Below are positions 26,787 through 36,346 of a stretch of DNA of 64,000 bases, one piece after another (the stretch's first letter is position 1; the number at the start of each line of letters is the position of its first letter). Source of the DNA: Pseudoalteromonas arctica A 37-1-2 (GTDB taxonomy: Bacteria; Pseudomonadota; Gammaproteobacteria; Enterobacterales; Alteromonadaceae); contig NZ_CP011026.1 of the NCBI RefSeq assembly GCF_000238395.3, positions 496,001 through 560,000 on the forward strand. Reading direction: 5' to 3'. A program made the translations under genes and the position numbers. The notes under the pieces are model-generated. The model made no database searches. It had not been told where the DNA came from and was given only the letters and a program-made list of their open reading frames with translations.

Positions 26787-27956
26787 ATGAACAAACATCT
26801 AATTGCTGCTGCACTTACTGCGGCATCTTTAACACTTGCGGGTTGTGCTGATGAGAGCACAGCTCAATCAGCACCTGCACAGCAACTTCAACCAATTGAT
26901 GTAGCACAGGTGCTTGTTAAGCCGGTACAAAGCTGGCACACATATACAACTCGTTTAGAGTCTCCACAAGAAGTTGCTTTAATGCCGCGTGTATCGGGAA
27001 TCATCGATAGCATTGAATTTAAAGAAGGTGACGTGGTTAAAGAAGGCGATGTTTTATTTCAATTAGATGCTCGCCCATTTGCTGCTGTGGTTGCTAGCTT
27101 AAAAGCGCAAATCAACAGTGCAGAAGCTGCCTTAGAGCAAGCTAAAAGTGAAGACAAACGTGCGGTACGCTTATTAGACCGTAAGGCAATCTCAACTGAG
27201 CAAGCACAAGCGCGTACTTCAACACTACGCCAACGCGAAGCACAGCTTTCTGCACTTCAAGCACAACTTACTTCAGCAGAGCTTGATTTAGAGTTTACGT
27301 CAGTAGTATCACCAATTGATGGCATTATTTCTCGCGCAAATATTACTAAAGGTAATAACATACTTGCGGGTCAAAGCGTATTAACGTCAATTGTTTCAAA
27401 CCAAGCTATGTACGCTTATTTTGATGTTGATGAACGCACATGGAATAGCTCTTTTAATGATGTTACTGCTGCGAGCCATCAAACTGTTGTAATGCAAAAA
27501 GTGGGTCAAAGCGATTTTGCATACAAAGGCTACATTAACTTTATTGATAACCAAATTAATTCATCAACGGGCACATTACGTGTACGTGCAGTATTTAATG
27601 AAGACAGCAACCAATTACGCGCAGGCTCGTTTGCACGTATTAAGCTTGCAGCCAACTCTATTAGCGACGCGATTATTATCCCAGAACGTGCAATTGGTAC
27701 CGACTTAAAAAATCGTTTTGTATTAACGGTTGGCGAAAACAACGTACTTGAATACAAACTTATCACTACAGGTGAGCGTTACGGTGCCTTACGTGCGGTT
27801 ACATCGGGCCTTAACGAAGGTGATGTTATTGCTGTAAATGGCCCAGCTCGCGTAGGCCCTGGTATGCCAATCTCTCCGCAAACAGTAACAATTGATACAA
27901 GTGGTGTGGCATTTACATTGTTAAATGACAACGCACAACTTGTGGCTAAGCAATAA
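26787..27956 (+). CDS. RND efflux periplasmic adaptor (MexE/AcrA family)
   Basis: A 389-residue membrane fusion protein. The N-terminal lipobox is LAGC (Cys near 20), followed by the split lipoyl domain (PRVSGIIDSIEFKEGDVVKEGD near 70 and 'SPIDGIISRANITKGN' near 175), an alpha-helical hairpin between them (about 100-165), and the beta-barrel domain. It bridges the inner-membrane pump and the outer-membrane channel encoded next. The ATG at 26787 follows TGGAGCG. It is the first gene of a tightly spaced operon. Confidence 0.95.
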   Translation: MNKHLIAAALTAASLTLAGCADESTAQSAPAQQLQPIDVAQVLVKPVQSWHTYTTRLESPQEVALMPRVSGIIDSIEFKEGDVVKEGDVLFQLDARPFAAVVASLKAQINSAEAALEQAKSEDKRAVRLLDRKAISTEQAQARTSTLRQREAQLSALQAQLTSAELDLEFTSVVSPIDGIISRANITKGNNILAGQSVLTSIVSNQAMYAYFDVDERTWNSSFNDVTAASHQTVVMQKVGQSDFAYKGYINFIDNQINSSTGTLRVRAVFNEDSNQLRAGSFARIKLAANSISDAIIIPERAIGTDLKNRFVLTVGENNVLEYKLITTGERYGALRAVTSGLNEGDVIAVNGPARVGPGMPISPQTVTIDTSGVAFTLLNDNAQLVAKQ

Positions 27957-27965
27957 GGTTTATTG

Positions 27966-30900
27966 ATGAAATTCTCGCATTTCTTTATACAGCGTCCAAT
28001 ATTTGCGGCCATGCTGTCATTGGTTATTTTAATTGCTGGTGGTATATCACTATTCCAATTACCAGTTAGTGAATACCCAGAAGTAGTTCCTCCAACAGTT
28101 GTTGTTACCGCTAACTACCCGGGTGCTAACCCTACCGTTATTGCGCAAACAGTGGCAACACCGCTGGAGCAAGAAATTAACGGCACTGAAAACATGCTAT
28201 ATATGTTTTCGCAAGGTACCAGTGATGGCCGCATGACACTAACGGTAACTTTTGCGTTAGGTACCGATTTAGATCGTGCTCAAGTACAAGTACAAAACCG
28301 TGTAAACAGTGCGCTTCCGCGTTTGCCAGAAGAAGTACAACGTTTAGGTGTTGTGGCTGAAAAGTCATCACCAGATTTAACCATGGTAGTGCATTTATAC
28401 TCACCTGAAAAAACGCACGACACAGCTTACTTATCTAACTATGCTGATTTAAACATTAAAGATGAAATTGCGCGCTTACCAGGCGTAGGTGATATTCGCA
28501 TGTTTGGTGCTGGCAAATACTCAATGCGAGTATGGCTAAACCCAGATGCACTTGCTGCACGCGAATTAACAGCAACAGATGTAGTAACAGCACTTCGCTC
28601 GCAAAACCAGCAAGTTGCTGCTGGTAGCTTAGGTGCACAACCAATTTCAAACGACAGTCAATTTCAAATATTGTTAAACGTTAAAGGTCGTTTAAACAGT
28701 ATTGAAGAATTTGAACAAGTTATTATTAAAGTAGGCGACGAAGGTCAGTTAACGCGTTTATCTGATATAGCCCGTGTTGATTTAGGCCAAGACACTTACG
28801 CACTGCGTGCAGAGCTTGATAACCAACCAGCTCTTGCAATGCCAATATTCCAACGCCCAGGTTCAAACGCTATTGAGCTTTCTGATCAAGTACGCGAAAC
28901 AATGGCGCGCTTATCAAAAGATTTCCCTACTGGTGTTGAATACGACATTGTGTACGATCCTACAGTATTTGTGCGCGGCTCAATTGACGCGGTAATTGCA
29001 ACGTTGCTTGAAGCAATTGTACTGGTAGTTATTGTTGTTATTGTATTTTTACAAACCTGGCGTGCATCTATCATTCCGCTAATTGCTGTGCCTATTTCAC
29101 TTATTGGTACATTTGCCGTAATGCAGTGGTTAGGTGTCTCAATTAATACCTTGTCGTTGTTTGGTTTAGTATTGGCCATAGGTATTGTTGTAGATGATGC
29201 GATTGTAGTTGTTGAAAACGTAGAGCGTAATATTGAAAAAGGCTTATCGCCACTTGAAGCAACCCGCGTTGCAATGAGCGAAGTAACAGGCCCTATTATT
29301 GCCATTGCGCTAGTACTAAGTGCTGTATTTATTCCTACTGCGTTTATTACCGGTTTATCAGGTCAGTTTTATAAGCAATTTGCACTTACAATTACAATTT
29401 CGACGATTATCTCAGCGTTTAACTCATTAACGTTATCGCCTGCACTTGCTGCATTGTTATTAAAATCGCATGATGCAAAACCAGATGCATTTACGCGTTT
29501 ACTTAATAAATTGTTTGGTCGTTGGTTGTTTAAACCATTTAACCGCGTATTTAATCGTGGTGCTAAAGGTTACGAAAAACTGGTACAAAAACTAATTCGT
29601 ATGACTGTTGTTGTAATGGTGGCTTACATTGCACTTGTTGGCGGCACAATTAAGTTATTTGATACCGTACCAGGTGGCTTTATTCCACAGCAAGATAAAC
29701 AGTATTTAGTGGCTATTGCGCAGTTACCTGACGCATCAAGCCTTGATCGTACTGAAGACGTACTTGCTCAAATGCAGCAAATTGCATTAGAAGTACCAGG
29801 CGTTGCACATACTGTTGCTTTCCCTGGCTTATCAGTGAACGGTTTTACAAATAGCCCTAACAGCGGCATTGTATTTACACCACTTGAAAGCTTTGACAAA
29901 CGTACCGACCCAAGCCAATCAGCGATGGCGATAGCGGCGCAGTTGAATAAACGTTTTGCCGCCATTGATGAGGCATTTGTAGCGGTATTTCCACCGCCGC
30001 CAATTCAAGGTTTAGGCACTACCGGTGGTTTTAAACTGCAAATAGAAGACAGAGCTAATAAAGGGTTTGAAGCACTATTTAATAGTCTGCAAGCCGTAAT
30101 TACTAAAGCGCAACAAGACCCAGCATTAATGGGCCTGTACTCAAGTTTCCGTATCCAAGTTCCACAAATGGATATTGATATTGACCGTGAGCAAGCGCTT
30201 ATTCAAGGTATTCCACTTGATGAAGTATTTAATGCCCTGCAAATTTATTTAGGCTCTGTGTACGTAAATGACTTTAATATGTTTGGTCGTACGTACCAAG
30301 TAAATGCACAGGCCGATGCTGACTACCGCTTAGACCCTGATCAAATACTTAATTTAAAAGTACGTAACCGCTCAGGTAATATGGTGCCACTAGGCTCAGT
30401 ATTAACAGTAACTCCAACAATTGGTCCTGACCGTGTTATGCATTACAACGGTTACCCAAGTGCAGAACTAAATGGCAGCCCAGCGCCAGGTTATAGCTCT
30501 GATCAAGCACAAGTTGCTATTGAAAAAGTACTCGCAGACACACTACCAACAGGTATTGAATATGAGTGGACTGAAGTAACGTACCAACAAGTACTTGCCG
30601 GTAACACCATGGTTTATGTATTCCCGTTAGTTGTATTACTTGTATTTATGGTACTTGCAGCGCAGTACGAAAGCTTACGTTTACCACTGGCAATTATATT
30701 AATTGTACCAATGACTATTTTCTCAGCCTTGTTAGGTGTGTGGTTTGTTGGCTCTGACAACAACATATTCACCCAAATAGCGTTAATAGTTCTGGTCGCG
30801 TTGGCCTCTAAAAATGCAATATTGATGGTTGAATTTGCAAAAGATAGACACGACTCAGGCTTATCGCACTTAGAGGCAATACTTGAGGCATGTCGTATGC

Positions 30901-31118
30901 GCTTGCGCCCAATATTAATGACCTCAATTGCATTTACAGCAGGTGTTGTACCGTTAGTACTTGCCACCGGTGCAGGCGCCGAAATGCGACACGCAATGGG
31001 TAACGCAGTATTCTCAGGGATGATAGGTGTAACCGTGTTTGGCCTATTGTTTACGCCGGTATTTTATATGTTAGTGACTAACAAAAAAGAGAAAGCGCAG
31101 GAGAATACTCATGACTAA
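27966..31118 (+). CDS. RND multidrug efflux permease (HAE1, MexF-like)
   Basis: A 1050-residue inner-membrane proton/drug antiporter with twelve transmembrane helices and two large periplasmic loops. The paired acidic residues of TM4 (VVDDAIVVVENVERN, near residue 407) and the TM10 lysine (ASKNAILMVEFAKD, near 940) form the proton relay. It starts at ATG 27966, nine bases after the adaptor stop, and overlaps the channel gene by eight bases. Substrates cannot be read from the sequence; the closest layout is the mexEF-oprN type. Confidence 0.95.
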   Translation: MKFSHFFIQRPIFAAMLSLVILIAGGISLFQLPVSEYPEVVPPTVVVTANYPGANPTVIAQTVATPLEQEINGTENMLYMFSQGTSDGRMTLTVTFALGTDLDRAQVQVQNRVNSALPRLPEEVQRLGVVAEKSSPDLTMVVHLYSPEKTHDTAYLSNYADLNIKDEIARLPGVGDIRMFGAGKYSMRVWLNPDALAARELTATDVVTALRSQNQQVAAGSLGAQPISNDSQFQILLNVKGRLNSIEEFEQVIIKVGDEGQLTRLSDIARVDLGQDTYALRAELDNQPALAMPIFQRPGSNAIELSDQVRETMARLSKDFPTGVEYDIVYDPTVFVRGSIDAVIATLLEAIVLVVIVVIVFLQTWRASIIPLIAVPISLIGTFAVMQWLGVSINTLSLFGLVLAIGIVVDDAIVVVENVERNIEKGLSPLEATRVAMSEVTGPIIAIALVLSAVFIPTAFITGLSGQFYKQFALTITISTIISAFNSLTLSPALAALLLKSHDAKPDAFTRLLNKLFGRWLFKPFNRVFNRGAKGYEKLVQKLIRMTVVVMVAYIALVGGTIKLFDTVPGGFIPQQDKQYLVAIAQLPDASSLDRTEDVLAQMQQIALEVPGVAHTVAFPGLSVNGFTNSPNSGIVFTPLESFDKRTDPSQSAMAIAAQLNKRFAAIDEAFVAVFPPPPIQGLGTTGGFKLQIEDRANKGFEALFNSLQAVITKAQQDPALMGLYSSFRIQVPQMDIDIDREQALIQGIPLDEVFNALQIYLGSVYVNDFNMFGRTYQVNAQADADYRLDPDQILNLKVRNRSGNMVPLGSVLTVTPTIGPDRVMHYNGYPSAELNGSPAPGYSSDQAQVAIEKVLADTLPTGIEYEWTEVTYQQVLAGNTMVYVFPLVVLLVFMVLAAQYESLRLPLAIILIVPMTIFSALLGVWFVGSDNNIFTQIALIVLVALASKNAILMVEFAKDRHDSGLSHLEAILEACRMRLRPILMTSIAFTAGVVPLVLATGAGAEMRHAMGNAVFSGMIGVTVFGLLFTPVFYMLVTNKKEKAQENTHD

Positions 31119-32523
31119 ATTAATGCAAAAAAGACTTAAAACAAGTCTAACTGTTAGTGCAGTATTAGTCGCTGCGTTTTTAGCCGGGTGTGCGAGTAAA
31201 ATTGACACCATGAGTGAGCAAAAAGCCGTTAATGAATTTGTTGCTAAAGCTAATATTGCAAGTAACGTTAGCGTTGCTGATGAGACAAACTGGTGGAAAA
31301 AGCTTAATTCTGATCAACTAAATGAGCTTGTTACTGGTGCGCTTGCAAATAACTATAATTTGCAAACAAGCCAGCTAACACTTAAAAGCGCATTAGCGCG
31401 ATTAGGAGAGCAAAAAGCCCAATACCTTCCGCAAGGTGGCGTAAATGTTGGCGCAGCTCGAAGCGATGCACCAAGCGTGTTTGACCGCCAATCAAGTGCA
31501 AATGTTGCACTTGATTGGCAGCTAGATTTATTTGGTCGCATAACAGCGTTGGTTGATGCAGCAAATGCATCAGCCATGAGCCAAGCAGAGCAAGTACGCT
31601 TATTACAAATTGAAGTTGTTTCGTCAGTTGTTAAAGGCTTTGTAAGTTATCAAGGGAATGTTGAAAAACAACACATTGTTACGCTTCAAATTGAAGCGCT
31701 TGAGCAAAGTATTGACGTTCTTCAAGCCCGTGTTGACGAAGGCGTCGCAAACGAGCTTGATTTAAACCGTACGATGGCGCAGCTTAGGCAGCAACAAGCA
31801 CTAATGCCTGCCATTGAGTATGCAAAATACAGCGATTTATCTGCCCTTGCAGTACTAAGCGGTAAGTTAGCGCAAAATATTGCTATTGAAAACGAGCAAG
31901 GTGTGCTTGAACGTGACTTTAGCGTAGCACTAAAAAACGCTAATAATGCCATTGCCTTACGTCCAGATATTAGCCGTGCATTGTTTGATTTTAGCCAAGC
32001 AAATAGTTTAAGTGTTGCAGCTAGCAAAGCGTTATTACCAGATATTAGCTTATCTGCATTTGCAGGGGTTGTGAGTATAGATAGCACAGGCTTAAAAAAT
32101 ACCGACCAACAGTGGCAAGTAGCGCCGCAATTGCAATGGTCGTTATTAAGCTACCCAGCATTATTAGCACAGCGCGACGCGCAGCAGTTTTTAAGTGAAG
32201 CCGCTTACAGCGATTATCAACAAGTAGTATTAACTGCACTAAGTGAAAGTGAACTTTCACTGCAATTGTTGGTCAATCAAGCACAGCAAAAACGCTTTGC
32301 CGATGAGCGCTATGACTTTGCTAATAAAGCATTTTTACAAGCACAAGCAATGTACGAAGAAGGTCAAATTCCTTACCTTGAGTTGTTAGATGCGCGCCAG
32401 GATGTTTTAATAGCACAAGAAAATGCTGTTGAAACAACAATTTCTTCACTGCTTGCCAAAGTAAATGCTTACCAGTCATTTAATGGCCAATGGAGTTATG
32501 CGTTAAACGACACTAATAAGTAG
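31111..32523 (+). CDS. Outer-membrane efflux channel (TolC/OprN, NodT family)
   Basis: A 470-residue outer-membrane factor with a lipobox AGCASK (Cys near 26) and two repeats of the OEP domain (coiled-coil segments about 60-260 and 275-460). It completes the tripartite efflux complex. Its start overlaps the permease stop by eight bases, so expression is coupled. Confidence 0.93.
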   Translation: MTKLMQKRLKTSLTVSAVLVAAFLAGCASKIDTMSEQKAVNEFVAKANIASNVSVADETNWWKKLNSDQLNELVTGALANNYNLQTSQLTLKSALARLGEQKAQYLPQGGVNVGAARSDAPSVFDRQSSANVALDWQLDLFGRITALVDAANASAMSQAEQVRLLQIEVVSSVVKGFVSYQGNVEKQHIVTLQIEALEQSIDVLQARVDEGVANELDLNRTMAQLRQQQALMPAIEYAKYSDLSALAVLSGKLAQNIAIENEQGVLERDFSVALKNANNAIALRPDISRALFDFSQANSLSVAASKALLPDISLSAFAGVVSIDSTGLKNTDQQWQVAPQLQWSLLSYPALLAQRDAQQFLSEAAYSDYQQVVLTALSESELSLQLLVNQAQQKRFADERYDFANKAFLQAQAMYEEGQIPYLELLDARQDVLIAQENAVETTISSLLAKVNAYQSFNGQWSYALNDTNK

Positions 32524-32533
32524 AGTTATATTG

Positions 32534-33562
32534 ATGCCAAATACTGAAAATTTACATGAATACATTATCCCGCAAACGATGCGCGCTATTGTACTGCCAG
32601 AACCAAATGAAGCAATTGACTTAGCGGATGCTGAGCTGCCTGTTCCTATTTGTGCAGATAACGAGCTGCTTGTAAAAGTAGAGTACGTTGGTTTAAATCC
32701 AGTTGATGGTCAATTTGCTAAAACAGGCTTTTGTAAATGGCAGTATCCACACATTTTAGGCTTAGATGCCGTAGGTGTTGTGGTTAAAGCTAATAAAGGC
32801 GTGTTTCCAAATGTTGGCCAGCGCGTTATGTGGCATGCCAACATTGGTGAGCAAGGTGCTTTGAGCGAATACACCAAGGTACCTAACTTTGCAGTGTCGG
32901 TTGTGCCAAGCGGTTTAAATCCGGCTATTGCTGCAACACTTCCATGTGCCGGTATGGCAGCACTTATTAGCTTAGATAAAATAGGCATTAGTGAAGGCGA
33001 TACTATTTTTATTGAAGGCGGAGCCGGAGCGGTAGGGCAGTTTGCTATTCAATATGCAAAACAGCGCGGTGCAGATGTATTTACCACGGCATCAAAGCGT
33101 AATCATAAGTTGGTTAAGCAGTTAGGCGCTGATGTGGTTTTTGACTATAGCGATAAAAAGCTATGCGAAAAAATCCGCAGAGAACTTGGCCCACAAGGCT
33201 TTGATGCGGTTATTGATACGATAGGTGGTGAGTGTACTCAGCGTAATATTGAGTTAATGCGTTTTTGCGGACGTATTGCCTGCTTAAATCCGCTACCTTG
33301 TTTTGATCAAGACTTAATGTATCACCGAGCGCCTAATATTAGCGTAGTATCAATTGGTGGAGCATGGCTTGCTAATAGTTTATGTGCACAACAACGTTTG
33401 AGTTTTATGGGCAACCTGTTACTTGAAGGCGCTGTTAGTGGCGACATTAAACACCCAGAAATAACGCCCGTAGATTTTAGTGCTGACTCAGTATCGCAAG
33501 CGCTTAATAAACAACTTGCTGGTGGTTTTACCGGCAAGCAAGTTGTTAAAGTTACTAAGTGA
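32534..33562 (+). CDS. MDR-family NADPH oxidoreductase (quinone-reductase-like)
   Basis: A 342-residue medium-chain dehydrogenase/reductase with an N-terminal GroES-like domain (NPVDGQFAKTG, HILGLDAVGVV) and a Rossmann domain (GGAGAVGQFAIQYAKQRGA, about residues 158-176). Zinc-binding cysteines of the structural site are not apparent, fitting the quinone-reductase branch. It sits 10 bases after the efflux channel gene and is probably the last gene of that operon. The arrangement recalls MexS, an oxidoreductase that lowers electrophile stress beside mexT-mexEF-oprN. Confidence 0.82.
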   Translation: MPNTENLHEYIIPQTMRAIVLPEPNEAIDLADAELPVPICADNELLVKVEYVGLNPVDGQFAKTGFCKWQYPHILGLDAVGVVVKANKGVFPNVGQRVMWHANIGEQGALSEYTKVPNFAVSVVPSGLNPAIAATLPCAGMAALISLDKIGISEGDTIFIEGGAGAVGQFAIQYAKQRGADVFTTASKRNHKLVKQLGADVVFDYSDKKLCEKIRRELGPQGFDAVIDTIGGECTQRNIELMRFCGRIACLNPLPCFDQDLMYHRAPNISVVSIGGAWLANSLCAQQRLSFMGNLLLEGAVSGDIKHPEITPVDFSADSVSQALNKQLAGGFTGKQVVKVTK

Positions 33563-33639
33563 AGCACTTATACAATTTGATTTAAATTTAGGTAGTTTTA
33601 GCTAGATTAATTGATAATGTAGCCTCTACAAATTGAATA

Positions 33640-33670
33640 AAAACGTAGCCTATTTGTGCTGCGTTTTTTT
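33640..33670 (+). terminator. Terminator of the efflux operon
   Basis: AAAACGTAGC (33640-33649) pairs with GCTGCGTTTT (33658-33667) apart from one mismatch, followed by more T. Confidence 0.7.
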
Positions 33671-33879
33671 ATGCCCATAAAAAAATAGATACAGCGCTAG
33701 CGCTTTTGCTGTTTTATTCATCATTTTAGCTAAAATACTTTTTTTCAGCGTACAACTGTAAGCCTTTGTGTTTCAACAGTTTACGTTCAGGTAAAGAAAA
33801 TAAATTGAAAAAACTGTTAATTAATTGAATAGAGTAATTGATCTAAACGATTTTTTATGACGTAATGTAGTTATTATTT

Positions 33880-33896
33880 AGCTGGTCGGATGAGTT
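33880..33896 (+). promoter_or_regulatory. Possible FadR operator overlapping the fadE start region
   Basis: AGCTGGTCGGATGAGTT closely resembles the E. coli FadR operator core (A-CTGGTC-GACC-GTT), with the left half TGGTCGGA intact and the right half degenerate. Binding here would cover the ribosome-binding site and early transcribed region. Confidence 0.4.
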
Positions 33897-33901
33897 CAAT
33901 C

Positions 33902-36157
33902 ATGAGTTTACGTACAAAACTAAAAAAAGTATTACCAAGTATTTCTATCACAGAACAAGAAGCGCTAGACGCGGGTGATGTATGGCTTGAAGGTTCTATC
34001 TACCAAGGTAAACCTGATTTCAGTGCACTTCGCGACGTACCTGCTGCTACATTAAGCGCAGACGAGCAAGCATTCTTAGACGGTCCAGTAAAAGAACTGC
34101 TGGGCATGATTGACGATTCAGTGATTCAAAACGGCATTCATTTACCAAATGACATCTTAGAATTTTTGAAAAAAGAGCGTTTTTTCTCGCTTATCATTCC
34201 TAAGTCGTTTGGTGGTTTAGAGTTTAGCCCTTATGCAAACTCTACTATTGTTGGCACAATTGCGACTAAAAGCTCAGCAGTTGCGGTAACCGTAATGGTT
34301 CCTAACTCGTTAGGCCCGGGTGAGCTATTACTTCACTTTGGTACGCAAGAACAACAAGCACATTACCTACCACGCCTAGCAAATGGTACAGACATTCCAT
34401 GTTTTGCATTAACAAGCCCAGAAGCGGGTTCTGATGCAGGTGGCATTCCAGACATTGGTACAGTTACTAAAGGCATGTATAAAGGCGAAGAAGTACTTGG
34501 CCTTGAGATCACATGGGACAAGCGCTACATAACGCTTGCACCTATTGCTACCGTACTTGGTTTAGCTTTTAAAGTAATGGACCCTGATGGTTTATTAGGT
34601 GGTAAAGAAAGCTTAGGTATTACCTGTGCACTTATTCCTAAAGAGCACCCAGGTGTAGAGCTTGGTAATCGCCACGACCCAATGGGTATTCGTTTTTACA
34701 ACGGTACTACACGTGGTAACAAAGTATTTGTACCAATGGATTTTGTTATTGGTGGACAGAAAAATATCGGCCGTGGTTGGCAAATGCTGGTTAGCTGTTT
34801 AGGTGCTGGCCGTGGTATTTCATTACCTGCGCTAGGTGTTAGTACAGCACAAGTTGCATTTAAATCAGCATCTGAATACGCAGCAGTGCGTGAACAGTTT
34901 GGTTTAGCCATTGGCCAGTTTGAAGGTATTCAAGAAAAACTAGCTGACATTGCAGGTAAAACATACCTACAAGAAGCAATGCGCGTACTTACAACTGAAG
35001 GCTTAGGCATGGGCTTAAAACCATCAGTAGTAACTGCAATCGCTAAATACCACATGACAGAGCTTGGTCGCGACGTGCTTGATTCAGCAATGGATATTCA
35101 AGCGGGTAAAGCGATTCAAAATGGTCCACAAAATACATTAGCAAGTGGTTATGTTGCTCAGCCGATTGCCATTACGGTAGAAGGCGCGAACATTCTTACA
35201 CGTAACCTAATGATATTTGGTCAAGGTGTTATGCGTTGTCACCCATATTTACAATCTATGGTTGAATCTATCCATAGTGAAGATAAAGGCGCAGATAAAG
35301 AATTTAACGGCATTTTACGTAAAACAATTGGTTACAGCACAGCAAACAGCTTCCGTGCTTTTCGCCTTGGTGTTTTACCATTTACAGCAAGTGCAAACTC
35401 TGAATTACCAGAAGTACGTGACTACGAAAAAGCAGTACATAAATTATCTGCAAAACTTGCAGTGTACGCAGACTTTTCGTTACTGGTACTTGGCGGTAAG
35501 TTAAAACAAGCAGAAATGCTATCGGCACGTTTAGGCGATGTAATGAGCTTCTTATATGCAGCTATGGCATCAATTAAATATTACGAGCAAAAAGTATCAA
35601 GTAGTGACCGTGAGCAAGCTGCACCGTATTTCCATTACGCGACTCGTTTTGCACTTCAAAGTGCTGAAGAAGCATTGCATAAGTTTTTAGATAACTTCCC
35701 TGCAAGTGGTACACGTAAGTTTATTCGTTTCATTACAATGAACTACTCAACTAAAATGCCAAAAATTAGCGACGATTTAATCCGCGAACTAGCTAAGCAA
35801 GCTCAGCTAGATACCGCATTTAAAGCGCAAATCACGCATTTAGTTAAACCAGTAGTGGGCGATGGCCATCATATTAATGAGCAAGCTTACAAAGCTAAAA
35901 TGGCATCACTTGGCGAGCTGGCTAAAGTTAAAAAAGCACTACGTGCTAAAGTAATTAAACCAGGTATACGCTTTAACATCACGCTTGATAACGCACTAGC
36001 GGCAAACGTAATCACGCAAGCTGAACACGTTCAGTTAATTGATTACAACATCAAACGTGAAAAAGCGATTCGTGTAGATGAGTTCGATTTTGATATGAAC
36101 CTACTAGACGATAACGCACAGCCGATTAACCCGCTTAAAAGTGTAGTTAATCAGTAA
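33902..36157 (+). CDS. fadE: Acyl-CoA dehydrogenase FadE
   Basis: A 751-residue FadE-type acyl-CoA dehydrogenase that carries out the first oxidation step of fatty-acid beta-oxidation. It aligns with E. coli FadE through LTAEEQAFLDGPV-like, VPNSLGPGELL, FALTSPEAGSDAG and ITVEGANILTR, and includes the extra C-terminal DUF1974 domain. It lacks the two N-terminal membrane segments of E. coli FadE and begins directly at the conserved KKVLPSIS block. The ATG at 33902 has GGATGAG upstream; an ATG at 33890 is in frame. Its 3' end is duplicated at 43444. Confidence 0.92.
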   Translation: MSLRTKLKKVLPSISITEQEALDAGDVWLEGSIYQGKPDFSALRDVPAATLSADEQAFLDGPVKELLGMIDDSVIQNGIHLPNDILEFLKKERFFSLIIPKSFGGLEFSPYANSTIVGTIATKSSAVAVTVMVPNSLGPGELLLHFGTQEQQAHYLPRLANGTDIPCFALTSPEAGSDAGGIPDIGTVTKGMYKGEEVLGLEITWDKRYITLAPIATVLGLAFKVMDPDGLLGGKESLGITCALIPKEHPGVELGNRHDPMGIRFYNGTTRGNKVFVPMDFVIGGQKNIGRGWQMLVSCLGAGRGISLPALGVSTAQVAFKSASEYAAVREQFGLAIGQFEGIQEKLADIAGKTYLQEAMRVLTTEGLGMGLKPSVVTAIAKYHMTELGRDVLDSAMDIQAGKAIQNGPQNTLASGYVAQPIAITVEGANILTRNLMIFGQGVMRCHPYLQSMVESIHSEDKGADKEFNGILRKTIGYSTANSFRAFRLGVLPFTASANSELPEVRDYEKAVHKLSAKLAVYADFSLLVLGGKLKQAEMLSARLGDVMSFLYAAMASIKYYEQKVSSSDREQAAPYFHYATRFALQSAEEALHKFLDNFPASGTRKFIRFITMNYSTKMPKISDDLIRELAKQAQLDTAFKAQITHLVKPVVGDGHHINEQAYKAKMASLGELAKVKKALRAKVIKPGIRFNITLDNALAANVITQAEHVQLIDYNIKREKAIRVDEFDFDMNLLDDNAQPINPLKSVVNQ

Positions 36158-36271
36158 GTTAAAGTAATTAAATTCAATGATGCAAAGCGCCCGCAGTATC
36201 GGCGCTTTTATTCTTGAAAAGTATTAGTGTGGAGCCCCGCTTGTGTAAAAACAAGCGGGGCTTTTTTTATG
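36101..36271 (+). repeat. Direct repeat copy 1: fadE 3' end plus terminators
   Basis: This segment recurs at 43444-43606 with scattered substitutions and an 8-base length difference. It includes the last codons of fadE, a hairpin AAGCGCC/GGCGCTT (about 36186-36211), and a strong terminator. Confidence 0.9.
36233..36268 (+). terminator. Rho-independent terminator of fadE
   Basis: AGCCCCGCTTGT (36233-36244) and ACAAGCGGGGCT (36251-36262) form a 12-bp perfect stem, followed by a T-run. Confidence 0.92.
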
Positions 36272-36346
36272 TTTTTTAAAGTAGAAATAGATAGCGGTAT
36301 TGATTTGTAAGCGAGTATGTATGTGTAGAGGATTAAAAAGAGACGC

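Larger units (their letters stand above)
33563..33901. other. 339-bp region between the efflux operon and fadE
   Basis: No gene was found. It contains a terminator at about 33640-33670 (AAAACGTAGC / GCTGCGTTTT plus T-run) and a FadR-like site at its right end. Confidence 0.6.
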
